Source: UBA1444 sp964601085 (GTDB taxonomy: Bacteria > Bacillota > Negativicutes > UBA1444). From it: a stretch of DNA of 64,000 bases. This document shows, piece after piece, positions 56,837 to 64,000 of the stretch. The stretch lies in assembly GCA_964601085.1 (NCBI GenBank), contig CAZRLN010000001.1, positions 124,001 to 188,000 of the forward strand, in the 5' to 3' direction. The notes beneath the pieces were generated by a model, which ran no database searches, was not told the DNA's origin, and saw only the letters and a list, made by a program, of their open reading frames with translations. Position 1 is the stretch's first letter; every line of letters begins with the position of its first letter. The translations under genes were made by a program, and so were the position numbers.

Positions 56837-58460
56837 TGATCTCCTGCGTAACGCGGTTACAAAACCTGAATCTTCGACAGTTGGCGGAAGCGGGAAATCA
56901 GGGACAATTATGCCCCAGGAAAACGGCGCCGCATTTTCGGCGATTGCCGGAGATGCGGAACTTTTTTTGCCGGATTTGCTGCAAGCTTTCACGCAGCTGA
57001 TCGCGAAACGACAGTCATTGTCGGCGGGATTGCCGACCAGTGTGCAGCAGCGATTGACGGGGACACTAACATCCTTCTCACTGCAGGGAGAAGCGGCAAG
57101 CAATCAGCATGCGGCAATCGGTGAAGGAATAGCTGGCCTGGTACGAGATAACCGACTCATTCCAGATGCGATACGACAATTAGTTTCGGAATTGAAACTG
57201 GTTGAACATACGCCGAGTTTGCCGCAAACATTTTTGTCCGCTACGGGTGCAGGGCGAGTCACTCCTGAAGTTTTGCAGCTTATTGTGGACGATGGATTGG
57301 CAAGACTGAGCGACGAGCTGACTTTGACCAGCAGCCAGTTGCCGACTCCGGCGCTTGTATTGTCCGGATTGATTGATAAAGCGGTGCAAACCGGAACGAT
57401 AAGCGCTGAACTATCCGCGTGGATCGACACCCTCGGTGCGGCGGTGGACTCACAGCCGGATGATTCAAATTTATTTATGCAAATTAATTCGGTGATGAAA
57501 TCGGTGGAACCGCAGATCGCACAGGCGGCGCAATTGGCCGGACGGCCTGAATTGGTCCGGATTTGGGCGGCTACGCAGGTGCTGGACAATGCGGAAACGA
57601 CGACGCTCACTGCAAAATTAGGCTTGGCAGCAGAGAAAACTCCCGACACGATCGGTGCGTTGCAGACAGTATTACAGGGTCTGGCCAATACGGTGGCGGC
57701 GAAAACAGCGATTTTGCCGTCAGCTGGACTCATGGGATCTTATCCCCGATCTACCCAGTTGGAGATGTTGGTGACGGTTGCCGTGTCGCAGCCGGCAACA
57801 CTGGACTCTCTACTGGCCATCTTGCCTATGGTCATGACAAATGTGAAATCGTCCTTTTCCGTGCGCAGCGATGACTCTGTCGGGATGACCGGATATGAGA
57901 AAATTCTAGCCACAGCACCAAAATGGCTGACTGACTTGTCTGAACGCCTCAATAAACCAGAACTGCTGGAATTTTGGGTTGCCGCTAAAGCCTCGGATTT
58001 GGCGCCTTGGCTTGAACTGAGTCCGACAGAACGACAACTTTCGATGGATGCACTAAAGGAATTGGCAGTTTCTTTTGAACAGCCGGAGGCGTTTCGGCAA
58101 CGCCATGATGACGCCAATTCCCACAGCCTGACACTACAGACGGTATTATATGCACCGGGGCAGGAGAAACCCTATCCAGCGCTAATACAGATCTATGAGG
58201 AAAAAAGGGAACGTGGCGCTTCGAAGCCGCCGGAACAGGAAATCTGGATCCGGCTTTCTCTGGAAACACATAATATTGGCATGGTTGAACTAAGCTTCAA
58301 GTTGCAGGACAAGAAATATTTGTCAGTTTACAGCCGATTCGCCGATTCAGCGGTTGCCGCCGATTTTCAGGAATACTTGCCGGAGATTCAAAACGAACTG
58401 GCGGATAGTTCATTTGAAGTGAAGAAAATTGCGATTGCCCAGCGGAGCCAATCGGGGTGA
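56826..58460 (+). CDS. FliK-like / YlqG-type protein
   Basis: A 544-residue protein of low overall conservation, rich in Ala, Leu, Ser and Thr, with many predicted helices and no membrane segment. The C-terminal 85 residues (EQEIWIRLSLETHNIGMVEL, then SFKLQDKKYLSVYSRF and FQEYLPEIQNELAD) resemble the hook-length-control domain of FliK. In Bacillus the same place is held by ylqG, next to the FlhB-like ylqH. Because FliK and FlhB work together in switching flagellar export, the pair here may be a stand-alone version; that is inference. Confidence 0.65.
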   Translation: MKIDDLLRNAVTKPESSTVGGSGKSGTIMPQENGAAFSAIAGDAELFLPDLLQAFTQLIAKRQSLSAGLPTSVQQRLTGTLTSFSLQGEAASNQHAAIGEGIAGLVRDNRLIPDAIRQLVSELKLVEHTPSLPQTFLSATGAGRVTPEVLQLIVDDGLARLSDELTLTSSQLPTPALVLSGLIDKAVQTGTISAELSAWIDTLGAAVDSQPDDSNLFMQINSVMKSVEPQIAQAAQLAGRPELVRIWAATQVLDNAETTTLTAKLGLAAEKTPDTIGALQTVLQGLANTVAAKTAILPSAGLMGSYPRSTQLEMLVTVAVSQPATLDSLLAILPMVMTNVKSSFSVRSDDSVGMTGYEKILATAPKWLTDLSERLNKPELLEFWVAAKASDLAPWLELSPTERQLSMDALKELAVSFEQPEAFRQRHDDANSHSLTLQTVLYAPGQEKPYPALIQIYEEKRERGASKPPEQEIWIRLSLETHNIGMVELSFKLQDKKYLSVYSRFADSAVAADFQEYLPEIQNELADSSFEVKKIAIAQRSQSG

Positions 58461-58466
58461 TGACAT

Positions 58467-58766
58467 ATGGATGACGATAAACGAAATCCGGTTCCGGAGG
58501 CGGTAGCCATCCGCTATGACCGGGAACGGGAAAATGCACCGCGTGTGGTCGCAAAAGGGCGTGGGGTCATTGCCCAGCAGTTGATGGCCATTGCCAAAAA
58601 ACACGCAGTTCCGGTGTACCAAAACCAAACGGTGACGCAACTATTAATGGCTGTGGAACTTGACCGTGAAATTCCGCCGGAATTGTATCAGGCCGTGGCC
58701 AATGTGTTGGCGTATGTTTATCGATTGGATGGCCGGGCAGCGGAGAAAACGGGAAAAAGAAGATGA
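58467..58766 (+). CDS. stand-alone FlhB C-terminal-like protein (YlqH type)
   Basis: A 99-residue cytoplasmic protein equivalent to FlhB-CC: AVAIRYDRERENAPRVVAKG, then QQLMAIAKKHAVPVYQN and IPPELYQAVANVLAYVYRLD. It lacks the FlhB membrane part. The autocleavage tetrapeptide NPTH, expected just before AVAIRYD, reads NPVP, so self-cleavage is not expected. Follows the FliK-like gene by six bases and overlaps yraN by four. Confidence 0.88.
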   Translation: MDDDKRNPVPEAVAIRYDRERENAPRVVAKGRGVIAQQLMAIAKKHAVPVYQNQTVTQLLMAVELDREIPPELYQAVANVLAYVYRLDGRAAEKTGKRR

Positions 58767-59131
58767 ATTTAATGAACGGTGTGGAAAAAGGCCGCCGCGG
58801 CGAAGACCTCGCGGTGGCTTTTTTATTGGAACGGGGATATCGGATTCTGCAGAGAAACTGGCGGAAAAAGACAGGGGAAATCGATATTATCGCCGATAAA
58901 TCCGGCATGTTGGTTTTTTGCGAGGTAAAAAGTCGACGGGGCTGTTCATTCGGCGCCGGCGCGGAAGCGGTTGATGCTCGAAAACAACATCGGATTATTC
59001 AAACGGCGTTGTTGTATCTGCAATATTTTCGTCTAGTAGATCGACCCTGCCGGTTTGATGTGATCGAAATTGATTTTTCCGGTCCGAATCTTCCGGCGGT
59101 ACGTCACATTCCCAACGCCTTTGGCGGGTGA
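58763..59131 (+). CDS. yraN: UPF0102/YraN family endonuclease-fold protein
   Basis: A 122-residue protein with the restriction-endonuclease-like fold: GRRGEDLAVAFLLERGYRIL, then the PD-(D/E)xK elements GEIDIIADKSGMLVFCEVKS. Start is ATG 58763 (overlap ATGA with the previous gene) or ATG 58772. The substrate is unknown; linkage to rnhB and comM suggests DNA metabolism. Confidence 0.9.
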   Translation: MNLMNGVEKGRRGEDLAVAFLLERGYRILQRNWRKKTGEIDIIADKSGMLVFCEVKSRRGCSFGAGAEAVDARKQHRIIQTALLYLQYFRLVDRPCRFDVIEIDFSGPNLPAVRHIPNAFGG

Positions 59132-59143
59132 GGAGGGTTGCTA

Positions 59144-60673
59144 ATGTTTGCGAAGGTTTTTGGTGCGGGGATTTTTGGATTGAACGGCGCGATCATCGGC
59201 GTTGAAGTCGATATTGCCAACGGGATTCCCGGCCTTGACATCGTAGGATTGCCGGATGCGTCGGTTCGGGAAGCGAAAGAACGAGTCAAGGCGGCCATTC
59301 GCAATGCCGGCTTCGAGTTTCCCTGTAGGCGCATCACGGTCAATCTGGCGCCGGCTGATCTGAGAAAGGATGGATCGGCACTGGATCTGCCGATTGCACT
59401 AGGGATTCTGGCGGCAACCGGACAATTGGGAAACTGCGATCTCAGCCGGGTGGTCATGGTGGGCGAATTGTCGCTTGACGCCCAAGTCCGGAAGATCGCC
59501 GGGGTGCTGCCGATGGCGGTTTTATGCCGGGAACAGGGTATTGAAAAGTTCATTGTACCGCTTGACAATGCGGCGGAAGCGCTCGTGGTCGAGCCGAACA
59601 ACGTCTATGCCGTGAGCAGCCTGACAATGGCTGTGGCAATAATTAGCGGGAATGCCACGGAGAAAACCGAATTGGTCAAGTCGACGGCAGATATTCCTCT
59701 GCATTCCCGGCAGGAAGACTTTCGGGATGTACAGGGACAGTTTGCCGCGAAACGAGCCCTGGAAATTGCTGCCGCCGGCGGACATAATGTTTTGATGAGT
59801 GGTCCGCCCGGAGCGGGCAAGACGATGCTGGCCCGGCGTGTGTCCTCGATTTTGCCGCCCATGACGATGGAGGAAGCCCTGGAAGTCAGCAAAATATACA
59901 GTGTGGCAGGGTTGATGGGGTCATCCGCCGGTTTGGTTCAGGAACGTCCTTTTCGTTCTCCCCATCATACGGTTTCAGCGGCGGCAATGGCTGGCGGCGG
60001 CAGAATCCCTCATCCCGGCGAGGTTACCCTGGCGCATAATGGAGTATTGTTTCTCGATGAATTGCCGGAGTTTCCCCGCCAGGTTCTGGAAGTATTGCGA
60101 CAACCGATTGAAGACGGGCAAGTTACCGTATCACGGGTTAACGCAGCCTATACCTATCCATCGCGGTTCATGTTGATCGCTTCGATGAATCCGTGCCCCT
60201 GCGGCTATTTTGGCGATCCGGCGCATGAGTGTTCTTGCAGCGATTTGGAGATCAAACGGTATCTGAAAAAGATATCCGGGCCGTTATTGGATCGGATTGA
60301 TATCCATATTCGTATCTCGCAGGTGAAATATGAGGAAATGGTAGCGGTGTCGGAAACCGAGCCATCGAAGCACATCGCTGCACGGGTGAAGTCGGCGCGG
60401 CAGGGACAGTCCGACCGATTAATGGGAACCGGGATATTTTGCAATGCGCAAATGAACCATCGGCAACTCCGGGACTTTTGCCATGTCAGTGCAGAAGCGC
60501 AAACACTTCTGCATAACGCGTTTGAAAAAATGAAGCTGAACGCACGTTCCTATGATAGAATCATCAAAGTATCGCAAACGATTGCCGACCTTGCTGGCGA
60601 AAAACAGATTCGGGCCGAGCACATGGCGGAAGCGATTCAGCTCCGACTGCCAATGACGGAAATTCGGCTTTGA
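59144..60673 (+). CDS. comM: ComM/YifB family Mg-chelatase-like AAA+ ATPase
   Basis: A 509-residue helicase; ComM promotes branch migration during natural transformation in Gram-negative bacteria. ATG 59144 follows GGAGGG. N-terminal ChlI domain (about 15-140, GLDIVGLPDASVREAKERVK), central AAA+ domain with Walker A SGPPGAGKTMLARR, Walker B VLFLDELPEF and sensor SMNPCPCGYFGDP, and C-terminal Mg_chelatase_C (about 400-505). Conserved cysteines CPCG and CSC are present. Last gene of the rnhB-yraN group. Confidence 0.93.
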   Translation: MFAKVFGAGIFGLNGAIIGVEVDIANGIPGLDIVGLPDASVREAKERVKAAIRNAGFEFPCRRITVNLAPADLRKDGSALDLPIALGILAATGQLGNCDLSRVVMVGELSLDAQVRKIAGVLPMAVLCREQGIEKFIVPLDNAAEALVVEPNNVYAVSSLTMAVAIISGNATEKTELVKSTADIPLHSRQEDFRDVQGQFAAKRALEIAAAGGHNVLMSGPPGAGKTMLARRVSSILPPMTMEEALEVSKIYSVAGLMGSSAGLVQERPFRSPHHTVSAAAMAGGGRIPHPGEVTLAHNGVLFLDELPEFPRQVLEVLRQPIEDGQVTVSRVNAAYTYPSRFMLIASMNPCPCGYFGDPAHECSCSDLEIKRYLKKISGPLLDRIDIHIRISQVKYEEMVAVSETEPSKHIAARVKSARQGQSDRLMGTGIFCNAQMNHRQLRDFCHVSAEAQTLLHNAFEKMKLNARSYDRIIKVSQTIADLAGEKQIRAEHMAEAIQLRLPMTEIRL

Positions 60674-60769
60674 ATTGTAAATAATTGCAGCGGTGGCAGG
60701 AGAATAGAAGATTGGCGCTGAATTTAAATCATGGATTTCAGGACGACCTGGATATCGGAGGGAAAAAGT

Positions 60770-61675
60770 TTGAACAACGCGCCGATTTTTTATCGCACTG
60801 TTTTGAACAACCTGAAGGAAGGCGTATACTTTGTTGATACAAACCGAACGATCACTTTCTGGAATACTGGCGCCGAAAAAATTACCGGCTATTCCGAGAC
60901 TGAAGTGCTTCACAAGCCTTGCCACTGGAACCTTTTGATGCATACGGACGGCAATGGCACGAATTTGTGTCAGGGTAAATGTCCGCTTGCCAAGACACTG
61001 ACGGATGGAATGATTCGCGAAGAAACCCTGTTCCTTCAGCATAAGGCGGGATATAGCGTACCCGTGGCGGTTCGAATTCTGCCAATGCGCAACATGTCAA
61101 AGCAAATTGTCGGGGCGGTAGAGATTTTTTCCGATCTGACTCCAAGCAGCGAACATGGGAAAAAATTAAAAGCTTTAGCTACATTGGCCTATTTCGACCT
61201 CGTTACCGGATTGCCTAACCGCCGCTACATGGAGAGCCGGATCGGCACGATGCTGGTTGAGTATAAAAAAAACCTGTCGCCGTTCGGCCTTTTATTGATC
61301 AACATCCTGGGTTTTAAGACGTTGAACGATAAATTCGGACCGGAAGTCGGCGATCAGGTTTTGCGTTCGGTTGCTCGCAATATTGCAGCCGGGGCTGGGC
61401 CGGATGATGTTGTCTGTCGCTGGGATGGAACACGGTTTTTAGTGATGACTCCCAACACAAAAAAGACATTGCTGCTTTTGTTGGCCGAAAAATTACGGCC
61501 GATTGCATTGCGCGCCGCAAATATGGAAGGCTCGGACGATGTAGCATTAAAGGTAAGCATGGCCGGCGTGATCAATCGAATGGATGACACGACGGCGACT
61601 TTGCAGCAAAGGTTGGCTTCTTTCCTTCAGGACAGCGAAACCCGCGAAGGGACTCTTGTTTTGGACGAAGAGTAA
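60770..61675 (+). CDS. PAS-domain protein with degenerate GGDEF domain
   Basis: About 301 residues; TTG 60770 follows GGAGGG by seven bases. PAS domain at about 5-125 (VLNNLKEGVYFVDTNRTITF), with a Cys/His loop KPCHWNLLMHTDG then LCQGKCPLAKTL that is common in such PAS domains. The GGDEF-fold domain (about 135-300) has FDLVTGLPNRRYM, but the active-site motif expected as RWGGDEF reads RWDGTRF (217-223). Loss of the acidic pair should abolish diguanylate cyclase activity. It may bind GTP or act as a protein-interaction module. Convergent with the next gene, ten bases apart. Confidence 0.88.
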   Translation: MNNAPIFYRTVLNNLKEGVYFVDTNRTITFWNTGAEKITGYSETEVLHKPCHWNLLMHTDGNGTNLCQGKCPLAKTLTDGMIREETLFLQHKAGYSVPVAVRILPMRNMSKQIVGAVEIFSDLTPSSEHGKKLKALATLAYFDLVTGLPNRRYMESRIGTMLVEYKKNLSPFGLLLINILGFKTLNDKFGPEVGDQVLRSVARNIAAGAGPDDVVCRWDGTRFLVMTPNTKKTLLLLLAEKLRPIALRAANMEGSDDVALKVSMAGVINRMDDTTATLQQRLASFLQDSETREGTLVLDEE

Positions 61676-61685
61676 CCGTTGTGAA

Positions 61686-62738
61686 TTATTCGACGGGCTG
61701 CAGACGGGGATTATCCCGATAGTGACGTCCTGCCTTTGCGCAAGGCTTTCCGTCAACCGCAACGATGTCGGCGGTAAAGTTGACACTGTCCGTAAATAAA
61801 CTGGCGCCGACGGCATACACGTCGACCGGCGTTCTTTCCGCTTCGAAGGCCAGAATTTTTTCGGCCGTAAACCCGCCGGATACCATGATCTTAACATGAT
61901 TGAATCCTTCGTCGTCCAGAGCTTTTCGTACGTTTTGGACCAAGCAAGGGCAAACCCCTGTCGGTTTAAAAGTTCCCATATGGGGGAGTACGGAAACGTC
62001 GACCAAAGTGTCGGCGGTATCCAGCCGAACGCCGTAAAGTTGCGAGCCGAATTTTCGGGCCACTTCCAGAGCGGTGCGGACACAGTCATTATCGAAATCC
62101 ACCAGGGCGACCCGGTTGACCGATGCATCGATGTGGCGATCAAATGCCTCGGTTGCCGCCAGCGTGTCACCGCGGTAGGCGGCAATCAGCGCATGGGGAA
62201 TCGTGCCCAGTGCTTCTCCTCCCCAATACGCGGCATTGGCTGGAGTGGATACTCCGATCACGCCACCGATCTTTGCGGCATAACCGTCTTCCGCCTGAAC
62301 CGCGTAGTGATCAAAACGGGAAGGGAAGAACAGAACCGGTTTGCCGGTTGCGGCTTTAACGACGCGATCAACGTTGGTGGCGATTTTTGTTTGACGGGAA
62401 AGAACTCCCAGATATACGGTTTCCAAATGAACAAAATCAGCCAGATGCCCTTCGATGGTCATCACAGTATCCCATGGATCCAATCTGTCGCCATCAAACA
62501 AGGCGCGTATTTTAAGCTTTTCCGGTTGGCGGGCGCACGTTTTTAGAATGGCGATCGCATGGTCGATGCCGCATAAGACAGCGGGCTGGCGCTGGAAAAC
62601 CTGCATCGTGACCCAGGGGTTATAATGATCTTTGTCCAGAATGGTTTGGGACCGCACGAAATAACTGTCGCTATAGAAACCGTTCCGAATTTCTTCCACC
62701 GGCAAATTAAATTGGGTGATGGGCAATCGCTGTTTCAT
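61686..62738 (-). CDS. pncB: nicotinate phosphoribosyltransferase
   Basis: Salvages nicotinate to NAD via nicotinate mononucleotide. ATG 62738 follows AAGGAGG and gives 350 residues. N-terminal NGFYSDSYFVRSQTIL, the PRPP/phosphate region GVSTPANAAYWGGEALGTIPH with the active-site His, and VRLDTADTLVDV plus KIMVSGGFTAEKI. It belongs to the shorter class resembling quinolinate phosphoribosyltransferase. Divergent from folP. Confidence 0.88.
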   Translation of the reverse strand: MKQRLPITQFNLPVEEIRNGFYSDSYFVRSQTILDKDHYNPWVTMQVFQRQPAVLCGIDHAIAILKTCARQPEKLKIRALFDGDRLDPWDTVMTIEGHLADFVHLETVYLGVLSRQTKIATNVDRVVKAATGKPVLFFPSRFDHYAVQAEDGYAAKIGGVIGVSTPANAAYWGGEALGTIPHALIAAYRGDTLAATEAFDRHIDASVNRVALVDFDNDCVRTALEVARKFGSQLYGVRLDTADTLVDVSVLPHMGTFKPTGVCPCLVQNVRKALDDEGFNHVKIMVSGGFTAEKILAFEAERTPVDVYAVGASLFTDSVNFTADIVAVDGKPCAKAGRHYRDNPRLQPVE

Positions 62739-62823
62739 ACTGGGCGCCTCCTTGAAAATTCTACACTTATCAATTGTTTCTATGATACAATATCGCGAGG
62801 TTGCCTGCAACAGGAGGAGATTG

Positions 62824-64000
62824 ATGGATTATCAAGCAAGAGTGATCCAATTTAACGATGTTAACCATGTTGTGGCTTGGTTGCATCGCTTGAACTGTGA
62901 TCCGACGGGGATTGCCATTATGGCGCCCAAAGCAATATTCCGTTCGGTTTGCGTTGAGCATGTCCCAGCTAAGGCCGCTAATTTATTGAAGCAGACTTTT
63001 TTGGCCAAAGGCGCTGAAGTCGCCGTTGCCCGGGGAACCGCCGATTTGAGCGTGGAATATACGGATGTGCTGATTTGCGGAACGCTGAAACATTTTCGTC
63101 TGGCCTTGGCGCAGTTGCGTCAGCAACCGTGGGGGTTGCCGGACCTGGCAAAGGCGGTCGAACAGGTATTGACGATCAATTCATCTTCAGTGCGCCGCCA
63201 ATATCGGGTTCATGATCGCAGTTGGTCGATAGAACCGGGGCGGACGCTTGTGATGGGAATATTAAACCTGACGCCGGATTCATTTTCTGATGGCGGACGG
63301 CATAATGAACTGGAAGCGGCTGTGGAACGGGCGATACAATTGGTGGCCGAAGGAGCCGATTTGCTCGATCTTGGCGCCGAATCGACCCGCCCTTATGGGG
63401 CGAAGCCCATTACGGTCCAGGAAGAAATGAACCGTCTGTTGCCCGTGTTGGAAAAAGTTTTGACGGCGGTGGAGATCCCCGTATCGATTGACACCTATAA
63501 AAGCGAAGTTGCGGATCGGGCGTTACAGATGGGCGCCCATATTCTCAACGATATTTGGGGATTGCAACAAGAACCGGCCATGGCGAAGGTGGCGGCGAAG
63601 TATGGAGTTCCCGTCGTGGTGATGCATAATCGGCGCTCGACCGATTCCTCGCAGGATATCATGAGCGAAATGACGGACTTTTTTCGGCGAAGTTTGGAAA
63701 TCGGTGTAAACGCCGGGATGGCCGAAGACCAGTTTGTTATTGATCCCGGAATTGGGTTTGGCAAGAACACGGCTCAGAACCTGGAGGTCTTGGGACGCCT
63801 GCCGGAGCTCAGCGCGTTGGGACAGCCAATTCTTGTGGGAACTTCACGAAAACGGTTCATTGGGGACATTTTGGGTTTACCCATTGAAGAAAGGCTGGAA
63901 GGGACCGGCGCCACAGTGGTGCATTCCGTTATGAACGGAGCTTCGATTTTACGTGTGCATGACGTGAAGCAGGCGAAACGGATGGCGATGATGACGGATG
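62824..64000 (+). CDS. folP: dihydropteroate synthase with N-terminal extension (3' truncated by window edge)
   Basis: Folate pathway enzyme that joins dihydropterin pyrophosphate and p-aminobenzoate. ATG 62824 follows GGAGGAG; the frame runs open to the right edge (392 codons visible). The DHPS core starts at about residue 140 with MGILNLTPDSFSDGG (Met144), followed by LLDLGAESTRPYGA, SIDTYKSEVADRAL, LNDIWGL, VVMHNR, DPGIGFGKN and the SRKRFIGD loop. Residues 1-139 are an extra alpha/beta domain with ICGTLKHFRLALAQL, seen in the long Clostridia-type FolP; its function is not known to me. Confidence 0.93.
   Translation, partial: MDYQARVIQFNDVNHVVAWLHRLNCDPTGIAIMAPKAIFRSVCVEHVPAKAANLLKQTFLAKGAEVAVARGTADLSVEYTDVLICGTLKHFRLALAQLRQQPWGLPDLAKAVEQVLTINSSSVRRQYRVHDRSWSIEPGRTLVMGILNLTPDSFSDGGRHNELEAAVERAIQLVAEGADLLDLGAESTRPYGAKPITVQEEMNRLLPVLEKVLTAVEIPVSIDTYKSEVADRALQMGAHILNDIWGLQQEPAMAKVAAKYGVPVVVMHNRRSTDSSQDIMSEMTDFFRRSLEIGVNAGMAEDQFVIDPGIGFGKNTAQNLEVLGRLPELSALGQPILVGTSRKRFIGDILGLPIEERLEGTGATVVHSVMNGASILRVHDVKQAKRMAMMTD

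Noticed and set aside
60419..61042. 207-codon minus-strand frame spanning the comM / PAS gene junction
   Set aside because: Overlaps two well-supported genes and their ribosome binding sites; no recognisable protein features.
1..64000. CRISPR arrays, prophage or defence islands
   Set aside because: No regularly spaced repeats, phage structural genes, restriction-modification or toxin-antitoxin genes were seen; the only clear mobile DNA is the IS110 element.

Overview
The window looks like a chromosomal core segment of a spore-forming, flagellated Firmicute with an outer membrane, most likely a Negativicutes member of the Sporomusaceae type. Sequence evidence is a Gram-positive-style gene order (rnc-smc-ftsY, ylxM-ffh-rpsP-khpA-ylqD-rimM-trmD-rplS-lepB-rbgA-rnhB, fapR-plsX-fab), a SpoVS gene, motAB, and an LptA/OstA-like periplasmic protein that fits only an LPS-bearing cell envelope. 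The genus is inference. TTG and GTG starts are common, and several gene starts were placed by Shine-Dalgarno spacing.

Layout. 1-5.7 kb: 3' part of glyS, then a gluconeogenic module (PEP synthase, a CcpN-type HTH-CBS regulator, and the PEP synthase kinase/phosphorylase PpsR) preceded by a perfect 40-bp palindrome that contains CcpN-like boxes. 5.8-10.5 kb: LptA-like gene divergent from dnaG-rpoD, then a tRNA trio (Asn, CAT-anticodon, Glu). 10.5-15.7 kb: trmK-nif3, an iron-uptake feoAB operon, a 33-codon membrane peptide under a feo-like control element, and a secreted DUF3298 protein. 15.9-19.4 kb: motAB, htpX, an FAH-family hydrolase. 19.4-21.0 kb: an IS110-family element with a structured non-coding 5' end that is a bridge-RNA candidate. 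21.0-29.2 kb: M42 peptidase, ndk, cobalamin adenosyltransferase, an EF-G paralogue, a small Cys-rich protein, nitroreductase, tRNA-Pro, an NlpC/P60 hydrolase and a DUF4127 protein. 29.3-35.3 kb: rsmD-coaD, a coiled-coil protein, tmcAL, ackA, yceD-rpmF and an MBL-fold hydrolase. 35.4-42.3 kb: the complete fatty-acid synthesis operon fapR-plsX-fabH-fabD-fabG-acpP-fabK-like-fabF, with a candidate FapR operator at its promoter. 42.3-48 kb: rnc, spoVS, smc, ftsY. 48.1-50.1 kb: an exported unknown and an M20 amidohydrolase. 50.2-60.7 kb: the SRP/ribosome-maturation series followed by orphan FliK-like and FlhB-like genes, yraN and comM. 60.8-64 kb: a PAS protein with a degenerate GGDEF domain, nicotinate phosphoribosyltransferase, and the 5' part of folP.

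Most of the window is housekeeping. The least ordinary items are the IS110 non-coding end, which shares an 11-nt segment with the outer flank of the element; the 40-bp palindrome before ppsA; a roughly 230-residue insert in the primary sigma factor; a FeoB whose G4 motif lacks its aspartate, paired with an apparently co-regulated micro-membrane-protein; a probable leaderless ylxM-ffh transcript; and a 60-bp palindromic terminator that includes the 3' end of a tRNA gene. I see no CRISPR array, prophage, toxin-antitoxin pair, defence island or rRNA operon.
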